Part shown: positions 1 through 9,521 of the stretch, piece by piece
Position numbering within the stretch: position 1 is the stretch's first letter
How the letters are laid out: each line of letters opens with the position of its first letter
Assembly (NCBI GenBank): GCA_963843275.1
Contig: CAWJJM010000012.1
Span: 682,001-746,000, forward strand
DNA from: CAWJJM01 sp963843275
Lineage (GTDB): Bacteria > Acidobacteriota > Thermoanaerobaculia > Multivoradales > JBCCEF01
Reading direction: 5' to 3'
DNA: 64,000 bases
Notes under the pieces: model-generated
Database searches by the model: none
Seen by the model: only the letters and a program-made list of their open reading frames with translations
What the model was told of the DNA's origin: nothing
Translations under genes and position numbers: made by a program

Positions 1-2
1 CC

Positions 3-956
3 CTGGGCATCGTCTTCTTCCGTCGCGTGGGCGTCGCATGGAGAGCCCTGTGGGGGGTGGCGGTGGCCGGGCGGCTCGCCGTCGCCGTCTTGACGGGGCG
101 CGCCTTCGGGATCTTCGACATCGCGCTGGTCGTTCCCTGGATGCTCCTGCTGAGCCTGGTCCCGGACCGCGCGACGGCGGGCGGCGGCGGAGGGGGACGG
201 TCGGCGCGGCGCGCCGGCTACCGCGGCTCGTTCTGGGCCATCGCGACGGTGCTGGTCGTCGCTGCGCTCTCCCTCGGGTACTTCTTCCATTCCCGGCGCT
301 CCAGGACGGAGAGCGCGGGGCCAGGGGCCGCCGCCGCGATCACCGGATGGTCCGAGGAGCTCTACGGGGTCGACCTGCCCGCGGGCGTCGAGCTGGATCT
401 CTACTACCTGGCGCGCTATGCCTCGGTGGGCTACTACGGGCTGGCCGGCTGCCTGGACCTGCCCTTCGAGTGGACCGGAGGGTTGGGGCATTCGTTGTTC
501 CTGACGCGGTACGCCGAGCTGCTGACACCGCGGCTCGCCTGGGTGCGGGATGCGACCTACCCCGTGCGGCTCGAGGCTGCGACCGGAACCAGCTCGTTCG
601 CCGCGTGGCACACCGCCTACGCCTGGCTGGCCTCCGACCTGACCTTCCCGGGCGCCCTCCTGTTCGTCGGGCTGGTCGCGTTCCTGACGGCGCTCGCCTG
701 GTCCGACGCACTCGCCGGGCGCGGTCCGTTCGCGATCGGTTTCGCAGCCCAGGGGATGCTCTTTCTCTACTACCTTCCGGCCAACAACCTGAGGATGGGC
801 AATCCCGAGGCGGCATTCGCGCTGTACGGGCTGCTCGCCTTCTGGCTGCTGACGCGGGGCGCGACGCGGAGCACCGGCCCGGGGAGCGTGGAGCGCGGCG
901 ATCGCCAACCCGAGGACCGGCCGGTCGCTCGATCCCTGGCGGAGTCCGGGTCGTGA
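3..956 (+). CDS. Wzy-like polysaccharide polymerase, 5'-partial
   Basis: Hydrophobic inner-membrane protein, probably the C-terminal part of an O-antigen/exopolysaccharide polymerase that joins lipid-linked repeat units on the periplasmic face. The frame is open to the left edge of the window, so the true start is probably outside it; a GTG at 27 is the first internal candidate but lies within a hydrophobic segment. Several membrane segments are visible, for example near residues 10-45 and 70-90, and two more precede the end. Between them lies a long polar loop rich in Tyr and Asp, and the late motif PANNLRMGN is the kind of polar patch seen in Wzy proteins. The stop overlaps the start of the next glycosyltransferase (GTGA), so it belongs to the same operon. 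The family call rests on topology and context, not on a diagnostic motif. Confidence 0.6.
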   Translation: MGIVFFRRVGVAWRALWGVAVAGRLAVAVLTGRAFGIFDIALVVPWMLLLSLVPDRATAGGGGGGRSARRAGYRGSFWAIATVLVVAALSLGYFFHSRRSRTESAGPGAAAAITGWSEELYGVDLPAGVELDLYYLARYASVGYYGLAGCLDLPFEWTGGLGHSLFLTRYAELLTPRLAWVRDATYPVRLEAATGTSSFAAWHTAYAWLASDLTFPGALLFVGLVAFLTALAWSDALAGRGPFAIGFAAQGMLFLYYLPANNLRMGNPEAAFALYGLLAFWLLTRGATRSTGPGSVERGDRQPEDRPVARSLAESGS

Positions 957-2358
957 CCGCTTCGCCGCCACGGCATCCGCGGGTCGCGATCGTCTCCGCC
1001 AACCCGATGCGCGACGACACCAACAACGGCATGCTGCTGCGGTCGCTCTTCTCCGGCTGGCCGAGGGAGCGTCTCGGACAGGTCTTCTTCCGCGTCGTCG
1101 TTCCCCACCGCCCCACGGGCGACGACTGCGCGGAGGTCTTCGCCATCGGCCTCGATGCCGTCGCGCGTCGCGTCGGCCCCCCTCGGGGGAGGGGGGCGAG
1201 GAGCCCCGTGCCGGGGGAGGGCGAGAGGCCCTCCCTGCGAAGCCTCGCCATGCTCGGCCTGGGACGGACCGGCACGCCGCTCCGGTGGGCGCGGTCGCTG
1301 GTGCACCTGTGGAGCGCCCGACCGGCGGTGGCGCGGGCCCTGTCGCGGCGGCTGGCCGAGCTCCGCCCCGACGTCGTCTACGGGTATGTCGGCGACTACC
1401 CGGTGACCCGGGCGGTCACGGCTGCCTGTCGAGGGCTCGGCCTGCCGCTGTACCTGCACGTCGCCGACGATTTCGTGTCCTCTCTCTACCGTGGGCAGCC
1501 GCTCGGCCCGCGCCTCCGGCGAGCTTCCGAGCGGTGGTTCCTCCGCGCGGTCGAGACCGCCGACGGGCTGGCGGCGATCAGCCCGTTCATGGCGGCCGAG
1601 TACGCGCGCCGCTACGGACACGACTGGACGTGGTTCACCACGCTGGTCGATCCGGACGCCTACGACCCGCAGCCGCCGCCGCCCCGGCGGACGACCCGCC
1701 TGGTCTACGCGGGTGGCCTGGGACGCGACCGATGGCGAGCCCTGCAGCGCTTGGCGGACACGCTCGCGAGGTGGACGGCACGGGACGGGCCCCGGACGCA
1801 GATCTCGGTCTATTGCCCGCAGCGGGACGCGACGGCCCATCGCCGGCAGCTCGAAGGCGCCGGCGTCCGGGTCCATGGCTGGGTCCCCCCGACCGCCTCC
1901 CGTCGATCTTCCGCGACGCCGACCTGCTGCTCCACGTCGAGAGCTCCGAGGGAGCCCTCGTCGAGTACACGCGGCTGTCGTTCTCGACGAAGCTCAGCCA
2001 ATATCTGATGGCCGGCCGCTGCATCCTGGTCCTGGGCTCCGAGAGGTTGGAGTCGGGGCGCTTCCTGCAGCGGCTCGGAGCGGGCGTCGCGGTCGAGGGG
2101 ACGGAGGCGGTCGCGCCGTCTCCCGATCTGGTCGCCGTGCTGACGCACCGCGAGGCTCGCCTGGGCATGGGGAAGGCCGGCCGGGAGTGGGCGCTGCGGC
2201 ACCTCGAGGCGACGGCCGGCCGCGAGCGCTTCCGGCGCGAGCTCGTCGCGGCGGCTCGGCGTCGGGCGGGCGACGGGACCGCGGCGTCGGCGCCGTCCCG
2301 GGTGCCGGAATCCGGGGCGGCGTGCGACCCGAGGTCTGCGGCTCGGTCCGGATGCTGA
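953..2358 (+). pseudogene. GT4-like glycosyltransferase, one frameshift
   Basis: Cytoplasmic glycosyltransferase of the GT-B fold, expected to add one sugar to the lipid-linked repeat unit. The first part reads from GTG 953 and includes VAIVSANPMRDDTNNG, a mid-protein HVADDF motif and the second-domain start LVYAGGLGRDRW. Reading must then change frame inside the run of six C near 1887-1892. After it comes the typical C-terminal donor-binding half, with RDADLLLHVESS, FSTKLSQYLMAG and LGAGVAVEG. One base missing from the C run explains the break. The start overlaps the upstream stop (GTGA), and the stop overlaps the sulfotransferase start by 7 bases. Both halves are well conserved in character, so a sequencing deletion or very recent mutation is likelier than old decay. 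Donor and acceptor sugars are unknown. Confidence 0.72.
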
Positions 2359-3008
2359 TCTCCGGGCGCAGGCGGTTCGTCTTCGTCCACATCCCGAAGA
2401 CCGCCGGCACCAGCATCACGAGAGCCCTTCTGCCCTTCGCTGCCGGGCCGCTCCAGCGGTTGCTCGAGAGGGCCCTGCGACGGATCGGGAGGGTACGGAT
2501 CTCCCCCCGCCCCCTGCCCACGCACGCCACCGCCGAGGAGATCCTCGGGAGGGTGGGCCGCGAAAGGTACCGCTCGTACTTCTCCTTCGCGGTCGTCCGC
2601 AACCCCTGGGACCATCAGGTTTCGCTGTACCGTTACATCCTGAGCACCCCCGCGCACCGCGAACATCGACTCATCCGCTCGCTGGGTGGCTTCGAGGCCT
2701 ACCTCCGGTGGAGGTGCTCGCCAGAGACCTGCCCGCCGGAGAGAGCCGAGCGCGAGGAGACGTTCCGGTTGCAGTCCTCCTACCTGCTCTCGCCCGGCGG
2801 CGCCCAGCTCGTCGACTTCGTCGGGCGCTTCGAGCGCCTCGACGAGGACTTCGCCCGGATCTGCTCCCGGCTCGGGATCACGGCGTCGCTGCCGCGGGTC
2901 AACGTGGGGGAGCGCGGCCACTACCGCGGCTACTATGGCGAGGAGACCCGGGCGCTCGTGCGGCGGGCCTTCGCTCGCGACGTCGACCTCCTCGGGTACG
3001 ATTTCTGA
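2352..3008 (+). CDS. Sulfotransferase family 2 protein
   Basis: Probable PAPS-dependent sulfotransferase that places sulfate on a sugar of the surface polysaccharide. It begins at ATG 2352, overlapping the end of the preceding glycosyltransferase. The N-terminus carries the 5'-phosphosulfate loop FVFVHIPKTAGTSI, and the 3'-phosphate motif follows as VVRNPWDHQVSLYRY; both are hallmarks of the Sulfotransfer_2 family. At 218 residues it is of normal single-domain length and unbroken. A second, differently typed sulfotransferase lies at 9522-10397, so sulfation seems to be a regular part of this locus. The exact acceptor cannot be told from the sequence. Confidence 0.85.
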   Translation: MLISGRRRFVFVHIPKTAGTSITRALLPFAAGPLQRLLERALRRIGRVRISPRPLPTHATAEEILGRVGRERYRSYFSFAVVRNPWDHQVSLYRYILSTPAHREHRLIRSLGGFEAYLRWRCSPETCPPERAEREETFRLQSSYLLSPGGAQLVDFVGRFERLDEDFARICSRLGITASLPRVNVGERGHYRGYYGEETRALVRRAFARDVDLLGYDF

Positions 3009-3029
3009 GCGAGCTCCTCGCGGAACCCC

Positions 3030-3946
3030 ATGTCTCCCGGCCAGCCAGCGTTCAGTGTCATCACGCCGGTGTTCAACGGCGAGGCCTTCATCGAGCGCTG
3101 CCACTTCCTCTTGTGCGAGCAGACCGTGGAAGACTGGGAGTGGGTGGTGCTGGACGACGGGTCGACGGACGGGACGTGGGAGGCGGTCGGGGCGCTCGGG
3201 GATCCGCGGGTCCGGCGGTTCCGTTTCGAGACCACGGGGCCGCGGCCAGGCTCGGCGGGGCCTTGCGGCGGGCCCGGGGCCGGTGGATGGCGATCTGGGA
3301 CGTGGACGACATCGACTTCCCCGACCGGCTGGAGAGGGCGCTCGAGGCACAGCGCTCCGGCTTCGATTTCTGCTGCTCCTACATCCTGTTGATCGACGAC
3401 GATCTCGAGGTCGTGGGGGCGCGAGGTTTCACGCGCGACGAGAGCGGGCGGACGGCCACCTTCGTGCACGGTACGCTGAGCTGCGACCTGGAGCTGGCCC
3501 GTCGGGTCGGCTATTCCCGCAGCGCCGGGGAGCGTCCGGATCATCCTCCCGGTGTCCACCGGGCGCGGGGAAAGTGGATCCGGGACGCTCTGCTGGCGCA
3601 CCAGTTCGTCGCCGGGGGCCGGTGGGACAAGGCCTTGGCGACCAATCGGGCGCGCCGCGCGACCTATCGGACGCTGCGCCGAGAGGGTCTGGTCGACCAC
3701 GGGAGGTGGACCTCTCTCGGGATCGCGGCCAGGCTCTCGGTGAAGATCCTCCTCCTGCGTGCGCTCGGGATCGCCCCGGACCTCTACCGGATGACCATTC
3801 CACTGCGGACCCGCGGAGATCTCGACCCGGAGTGGAGCTTGAGCGATGAGAAGGCGGCATTCCTCGCGCTTCTGCGCGAACGGAGCCGCCGCGCCGATTG
3901 GCCGGCCGGCCGCTCGCCGTCGACGGAGGGACCCTCGACCCGATGA
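3030..3946 (+). pseudogene. GT2 glycosyltransferase, frameshifted
   Basis: Inverting GT-A glycosyltransferase. The N-terminus has the family start FSVITPVFNGEAFIERC and the nucleotide-binding LDDGSTDGTWE. Near 3235-3255 the frame must slip by one missing base in a GC-rich tract. The continuation then gives RRARGRWMAIWDVDDIDFPD, with the metal-binding DVDD at the place where GT2 enzymes carry DxD. The region around 3540-3560 also reads oddly compared with the family, so a compensated pair of indels is possible there, but I cannot prove it. The ATG lies 21 bases after the sulfotransferase stop, and the end overlaps the Wzz-like gene as ATGA. The role is presumably adding one sugar of the repeat unit. 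Confidence 0.7.
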
Positions 3947-5457
3947 CCGAGACCGAACACCTCACCGGCGATCCGGCTTCGGCCGTGGCCGCTCCACGGA
4001 CCTCGCACGTCTCGCGCGGTTGCTCGGCGTCCGGTGGGCGCTGATCCTCGCCGTCGCGCTGCTCTGCTGCGGTGCCGTGCTGGTTTCTCTGCTGCTGAGG
4101 CCACGCACCTATCGGGCGACGGCGACGGTGATGGTCGCCCCGACTCGTTCTCGTCCTCGCTGCGACCCGACGAGCTCAGCCTGCAGGCGTACCAGCAGCT
4201 CCTGGAGTCCGAAGGCGTCGTCTCGGCGGCCATCGACCACCTCCAACGGGCCGGGCGGCTGGGGCCAGGCGAGAGGCCGCGCGTCGGCGCGGCCCTGCGT
4301 TCGCGGATCCTCCTGTCGAAGGACGGAAGCCACAGCCTCGCGCCGCTGATCGAGATCTCGGCGCGGAGCGACGATGCGGAGACCGCGGCGGACCTGGCCA
4401 ACACCTGGGCGCAGGTGTTCATCGAGCAGGCTGGCGAGATCGTCACCGGGAGCCTCGAGCCGTCGTTGCGCGTGGTCGAGAGCACCTACCGCGAACAGCG
4501 GGATCGCGTGGGGGAGCTGGAGTCGGCGCGCCGGACGCAGGCGGATCGTTTCCGCGCCGGGATCGACGAGCTCACCGAGGCGTGGGAGCGGCGCCGGTTC
4601 GCCGAGCGCCAACGGTGGGACCGCAAGCTCGTCGAGCAACGCCAGGAGAGCGAGGATCTCCTGGCGCAGTACCAGGAGGAGACACGGCGGGTGATGGCCG
4701 CCGCCGCTCCGGCTGCCGCTTCGGCGGGGCAGGCCGGCAGTGCGCCGCCCTCGATCGCCGAGCTCGTCGTTCTCCGCACGCACCTGGCCCAGGCGTCGGC
4801 CCTCGTCGTCCTCGACAAGTCGATCACCGACGATGCGCTCTGGATGAAGGCGCCGCCCTCCGACGCCGACTCCGGCGGTGTTCCCCGGTCGCGGCGGAGA
4901 GTCTGCGGACCCAGGAACAGAACCCCGTCTATCAGGATCTCGAACGGAAGGTGGCGAGCATCGAGTCGGAGATCGCCGCCGGGCTGCCGCCGGGCGACGG
5001 TGCGCTGCGTGACGGCATGAGCGCTCTCGAAGGGCAGCAGAGGGCGCGGAGTGCGGGTCTGGCGAAGCTGCAGCTCGAGCGAGCTCTGCAGGCCGAAGAG
5101 GTCCGCCAGCGCCGCTCCAGGGAGCTGGGGACGATGAGCCGTCAGCAGAACCGTGAGCTCGCGCAGAAGGTGGCGGAGCGCGACGCGCTGCTCGGAGCCC
5201 TGGATCGTGACCTCGAGGCCGGCGCGGGCCCTGCTCGCGGACCTCGCCCAGGCGAAGAACCAGGCCGACCTCGCCGCGGCGCAGAAAGACCTCACGGACC
5301 TCCACGTCGCGGTGGCGGCGCTCCCCCCTCGCGACCCGAGCCCGTCCGGGGTCTCGGCCTGTTTCCTGCCATGGCCCTGATCGGCGGCTCGTTGCTGGGG
5401 TTGCTGCTCGCCGTCGTGCTCGAGGCCGGGGCGGGACCGAAGGCCGACCCGGCGTGA
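3943..5457 (+). pseudogene. Wzz/GumC-like chain-length protein, about five frameshifts
   Basis: Polysaccharide co-polymerase of the Wzz/BcsE type, normally an inner-membrane protein with two membrane segments and a large coiled-coil periplasmic part that sets polymer length. The expected pieces are all present but spread over three frames. They are a short N-terminus from ATG 3943, a first membrane segment (WALILAVALLCCGAVLVSLL) near 4035-4100, the Wzz-like AYQQLLESEGVVSAAI near 4185-4225, a Glu/Arg/Gln-rich coiled coil over about 4470-5300, and a C-terminal membrane segment (MALIGGSLLGLLLAVVLEA) near 5370-5425. Frame changes are needed near 3995, 4138, 4880, 5225 and 5325; the second and last lie in C runs. 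No tyrosine-kinase domain follows. All parts keep sensible protein character, so the gene was recently functional or is misassembled. Confidence 0.7.
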
Positions 5458-6655
5458 AGGCGACCTTCGGCGGGATCGCCGGCGCGGTGCGGCGGAGGGT
5501 CCTGCAGCGGTCTCCCGCCGCGCGGATCGCGCGGGCCCGGGCGATCCTGCGACGTTGTGGCTACGCAGGGCGTCCGCTGACGTGGGGTTCGGAGAGCCGG
5601 GCGGTCGTCCCCGGGTTCAGCACCGACGGCGTGGGCATCCAGGCGATGATCCGGATCTGCGCCCTGCTGCTGGCCCGTCGGGCGGGTGCGACCTACGTCC
5701 ATTTCCCCTTCATCGAGGTCCGCGCACAAGGACGTCGACGCGAAGGGCCGGAAGATGACCGCCGGCGAGTGGGCGGCCGGGTGGGAGCGTTTCCTCAATC
5801 TCGGCGAGGGCGAGTGTCAGATCACCGATCTCGTCGAGGCGATGGGGAGGCGTCGGCTGGCGAGGCGGTTGGCCGGGGCAGGGTCCCTCGCCGAGGATCC
5901 CGGGGCGCAGGAGTGGGCGCGCTGGTGGGGTCGCGCCGAGGCGCTGCGCTCCGGAGGTCCAGAGGCGTCGGGGGTCTGGAGCTTCGGCCTCGGGATCTGT
6001 CGGTGCCCCCGGGAGTCGGGGTTGCTGCTGGACGCCGAGCTGGTCGATCGCGTCGCACCAGGTTCAGGAACAACAGGGTCCTCCCTCCACCGCGAGCCGT
6101 CCGCGACGGCCCCTTCGAGATCGTGATCCACGTGCGGCGCGGCGACATCTGGGACCGCTACCGAGCCGGGTCGCGCGACGAGCAGGACGCAACAAGGTGG
6201 TGGGCCAGGGGTACTACGTCGGTTTGCTCGCGCGCCTGCAGGAGATCTTCGCCACCTCGCCGCGACCGGTGCGGTTCCATGTCTACTCCGACGGTCGTCG
6301 CGAGGACTTCGACCGCTTCACCTTCACCAGCGACCGCGAGGCCCGCCTGGAGATCGGCGCGGACCGCCGCATCGACGGGATCCGATTCCATCTCCGCGAC
6401 GACACGATGGAGACCCTGTCCCGGCTGGCCGCGGCACGGCTCCTCGTCCCCGGAAAGAGCACGTTCGGGGTGCTCGCGGCGTTGCTGACGGATGGCTACG
6501 TGCTCTATGAGGGCGAGATCACCGAGTTCTACCAGTACGAGCTGCTCGAGGACTACACCGCGGGGAACCCGAGGTTCGTCACCCTCGATGCCCTGGACCG
6601 CCTCGGGGCCGCCGCGGTGATGGCGTCCGCGGCGGCCGCCGGGGGCGGTCGGTGA
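5454..6655 (+). pseudogene. Fucosyltransferase-like protein, three frameshifts
   Basis: Likely GDP-sugar-dependent glycosyltransferase related to the alpha-1,2/alpha-1,6-fucosyltransferase superfamily. The diagnostic piece is IVIHVRRGDIWDRY near 6119-6160, matching the HxRRGD nucleotide-sugar motif of GT11/GT23-type enzymes. It is followed by a C-terminal lobe with RFHLRDDTMETLSRLAAA and LVPGKSTFGVLAALL, also typical. Starting at GTG 5454, overlapping the previous stop, the reading passes through three frames with changes near 5725, 6055 and 6192. A GDP-fucose synthase gene lies at 11353-12328, which fits a fucosyl donor. The frame changes are single bases, mostly deletions in GC-rich tracts. 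Superfamily assignment is good; precise linkage is unknown. Confidence 0.65.
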
Positions 6656-6767
6656 GCCGGTGGCGGCGGGTGTCCTCCCACCGGCTCGGAGCCGGGGCCC
6701 CCGTCGTTCGGGCGGCGGCACGGACACCGGAGCGCTGCGGTGACGGGCGACGTTTCTGCGGTCGACG

Positions 6768-8612
6768 GTGATGGGTCGGGCGCAATCGAGTCGAGTTGCG
6801 GTCCCCGCGGCGACGGCGGCACTGGTGCTCGCTCCCTATCTCGCCGTCGGGCTCGCTCACCGCGCTGCGCTGCAGGCCCAGGCGGTGATCGTCCTGACGA
6901 TCGTCGTGGTGCTGGCGCTGCGGGCCGGCGCGGCCGGTCGCCCCGGACGCGAGCCCGCGTGGGGGGGCCCTGGCGGAGCGCAGCTCCTCGGCGCGCTGCT
7001 CTACCTGGGCGCGGCTTCGCTCGGTGCCGTGGTGGGGCTCGCCACAGGCAACGCACCGGTCGCCGTCGCCGGGCAGTGGTTGTCGATGGCGCTCCTGCCG
7101 CTCGCCTGGTGGGCGGCATCCCGCGAGTCGGTGGCGGCCCGGCCGGCCGACGTGTCCGGTGCGCTCACGGCCGCCGTGGGGACGGCGTGCGGGCTGCACC
7201 TGGCGTACTGGCTGGTCGCGGCGACGCAGGGGAGATGGCTCGAGCGCATGGCCCTGGCCAGCGGCGTCTCCGTCGCCGGAACGGTGCCGCTGGCCGCGTT
7301 GCTGGCCGCCGCCCTCGTCGCGATGGCGCCCGGGGCGAAACGGCGCGGCGCGCAGCCGCTGCTGTGGGCGATCCTCCTTTTCGCTCTGGCATCCGGAGGT
7401 CGGGGAGGGGGACTGATCCTGGCCGCGGGGCTCGCCGCCCTGGCCGTGACCCTCGAGCCGCAGGGCCGATGGCGACTGCTGAAGACGGTGGTGCTCCCCG
7501 GGACCATCCTGGCCGTTTCGCTGCTCCTCGGCGGCGTCTGGACGGAACGTTGGATCGAAGCGGAGCGCCCGAACCTGGTCACGCCCGAGAGCCTCGTGTC
7601 CGGCCGGTCGCCCACCGGCCTGCGGATCGTCCGCCGGGGGACCGGCCCGGAAGGCGTCGTCGTCCGCTGGCGACCGTCGGGGGACAAGCGCCAGTGGCGC
7701 GTCACCCGCCGTCTTCCCGCCGCCCCCGCCACCTATCTGGTGCGGGCCGGGATCGGGAGCTCGGGGGTCGGCAGGGTCAGGTTGGGGGTCCGGTGGAGTG
7801 ACCGGCGAGGGCGCGTCGTGCGGACGGACTGGGGGCGTGCGATCGGGGGCACGGAGCGCCGGCCCGCGGAGATCCTGGTGGTGAGACCGCGACCGGCGAC
7901 GGCGCTCGAAATCGTCGTCCGGACGTCGCCGGGAGCGGCGGGCACCTGGGAGCTGAGGCGACCGCAGCTCCGGCGGATCGGTCCGCCGTTCGTGGGTGCC
8001 TGGGGTCGGCAGGTGAAGTCCACTTCACGTCGCCTCCGCGGGCTGCTCACGCCGGGGGCGGAGGGCGACGCGTCGCTCGAATACCGGCGCGCGGAGGCCG
8101 TCTCCCTCCTCTCCCGGATCCAGCGCGCGCCATGGGGGCGGCGCCTGCTGGGGCAGGGTCTCGGGGCGACGTTCTCGCTCGCGGGTCACGAGCACGAGGG
8201 GACCGCCTGGGGGAGACCCACGGTCGGGATCAACTATGTCCACGACTTCTATCTCTTCCTGCTCTTCAAGCTGGGGCTCGTGGGCACGCTCGCGGTGGTC
8301 CTCGCCATCGCGCTGTGGACCCGGTCTCTGCTGCGGAGCGCACGGGCGCTGCCGGCCGGTCTCGAGCGCGCCCTCGCGACGGCCCTGCTGGTCGCCTGGC
8401 TCGCCTACTGCGCCTGGAGCGTCACGTCGCCGGAGATCCTGGACTTCCGCACCGCTCCGCTGTGGGGCCTGTTGTTCGCCACGCTCGCCCGCCCGGCGCA
8501 GGAAGGGAGCGCACCCGGAACCCCGGGCGAGCGCGCTCCGGCGTCCGCTCAAGGGGGGAGCTCTTCCGAGAGCCCGACCAGCAGCATCCCCGCGCCGACG
8601 AGCAGGGTCTGA
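6768..8612 (+). CDS. O-antigen ligase/polymerase-like membrane protein with soluble insert
   Basis: Intact 614-residue inner-membrane protein of the O-antigen ligase/Wzy superfamily. About eight membrane segments fill residues 10-260, and three or four more fill roughly 485-590. Between them is a long extracytoplasmic region. Residues about 280-410 of this loop read like a beta-sandwich, with alternating Val/Arg strands and phrases such as VRAGIGSSGVGRVRLGVRW, and are followed by the more usual Wzy_C-type loop ending VGINYVHDFYLFLLFKLG, where the conserved His-containing motif of ligases sits. It starts at GTG 6768 or ATG 6771. Its 3' end overlaps the convergent WecA-like gene by 64 bases. 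It probably transfers or polymerises the finished polysaccharide; the extra domain may bind glycan, which is inference. Confidence 0.75.
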   Translation: MMGRAQSSRVAVPAATAALVLAPYLAVGLAHRAALQAQAVIVLTIVVVLALRAGAAGRPGREPAWGGPGGAQLLGALLYLGAASLGAVVGLATGNAPVAVAGQWLSMALLPLAWWAASRESVAARPADVSGALTAAVGTACGLHLAYWLVAATQGRWLERMALASGVSVAGTVPLAALLAAALVAMAPGAKRRGAQPLLWAILLFALASGGRGGGLILAAGLAALAVTLEPQGRWRLLKTVVLPGTILAVSLLLGGVWTERWIEAERPNLVTPESLVSGRSPTGLRIVRRGTGPEGVVVRWRPSGDKRQWRVTRRLPAAPATYLVRAGIGSSGVGRVRLGVRWSDRRGRVVRTDWGRAIGGTERRPAEILVVRPRPATALEIVVRTSPGAAGTWELRRPQLRRIGPPFVGAWGRQVKSTSRRLRGLLTPGAEGDASLEYRRAEAVSLLSRIQRAPWGRRLLGQGLGATFSLAGHEHEGTAWGRPTVGINYVHDFYLFLLFKLGLVGTLAVVLAIALWTRSLLRSARALPAGLERALATALLVAWLAYCAWSVTSPEILDFRTAPLWGLLFATLARPAQEGSAPGTPGERAPASAQGGSSSESPTSSIPAPTSRV

Positions 8613-9514
8613 GCCAGCACGGCGATTCCGAGCACGGCGTGAGGATGCCAGCCTCGGGCGAGCAGGACGTCGTAGAAATGCTCGCGGTCGCCCTGGAACG
8701 GGGACACTCCGCGGCGCAGCCGCCGGACGATCGCCGCGCCGGCGTCGAGCACGGGCAGCCCGACCAGGAGGGTCGCGCCAGCGAGGCCCGGTGCGGTGGG
8801 GTGGCGGCAGATCACCCACACGGCGCCCGAGCCCACGAGGGCGCCCAGCAGATAGCTGCCGCTGTCCCCCATGAAGACGGAGGCCGGGGGCAGGTTGAAG
8901 AGCAGGAAGGCGAGGACGGCTCCGACCAGCGGTGGGTAGATGGCTCCGACCGGCTCTCCGCGGGTCACCACCGCCAGTCCCAGCGCGGACACCAGCACCA
9001 GGAGCCCGGCCAGGCCGTCCATGCCGTCCTGCATGTTGACGGCGTTGAGCGTGCCGGTGAGGAAGATCGCGGCGGTCACCACGCCGGCGAGTCGGTACCA
9101 GGCCGGGGCGGCCGGCGGTAGCGCCATCCCCACGAGCAAGTTCGCGATGACCGCGGCGAGCACGAGCTCGCCGGCGAACCGCAGCCGCGGCTCGATGCCG
9201 CGGAAGTCGTCGGCGAGGCCGAGTGCGAACAGGGCGAGAAAGAGCGGCGCGAGCCGGAGGAGCCGGAGGTCCGGCGGCACGTCGTCGAGGATCGCCCCGA
9301 CAGCGACTCCCGTCACCGTGGCCAGCGCCATGGCGGTGCCCCCCACCAGCGGGATCGGCCGTGCGTGGATCTTCAGGCCGCCGCTTCCCGGCCGATCGAG
9401 CCAGCCCACGCGGGCCGCCGCCGAGCGCAGAGCGACCAGCAGGATGGCGGAAGCGAGCCAGCTCGCCAGGATCCCGAGGATCCAGGGAGGCACGACGAGG
9501 GCGGCGGGCGGCAA
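8549..9514 (-). CDS. WecA/MraY-family glycosyl-1-phosphate transferase
   Basis: Polytopic inner-membrane enzyme that moves a sugar-1-phosphate from a UDP-sugar to undecaprenyl phosphate, the first step of polysaccharide assembly. The family signatures appear in order: GLKIHARPIPLVGG, the catalytic LADDFRGIE, the metal-binding NAVNMQDGMDGLAG, the short FMGDSGSYLLG loop, and a C-terminal DREHFYDVLL related to the HxH-type loop. The 321-residue length is normal. The start is taken at TTG 9514, only 7 bases after the upstream sulfotransferase stop, so the two are co-transcribed; a later GTG start is possible. The sugar is not determined, but WecA-like rather than MraY identity is favoured by the polysaccharide context. 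Confidence 0.88.
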   Translation of the reverse strand: MPPAALVVPPWILGILASWLASAILLVALRSAAARVGWLDRPGSGGLKIHARPIPLVGGTAMALATVTGVAVGAILDDVPPDLRLLRLAPLFLALFALGLADDFRGIEPRLRFAGELVLAAVIANLLVGMALPPAAPAWYRLAGVVTAAIFLTGTLNAVNMQDGMDGLAGLLVLVSALGLAVVTRGEPVGAIYPPLVGAVLAFLLFNLPPASVFMGDSGSYLLGALVGSGAVWVICRHPTAPGLAGATLLVGLPVLDAGAAIVRRLRRGVSPFQGDREHFYDVLLARGWHPHAVLGIAVLAQTLLVGAGMLLVGLSEELPP

Positions 9515-9521
9515 CGCTCGC

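Noticed and set aside
3540..3560. A second pair of frame changes in the GT2 gene
   Set aside because: The reading is slightly odd but no alternative frame gives a clearly better match, so I did not count it.
8549..8612. 64-base tail overlap of the ligase-like and WecA-like genes as a sign of a mispredicted end
   Set aside because: Both proteins keep sensible C-termini up to their stops, and convergent overlaps occur elsewhere here (30677-30708).
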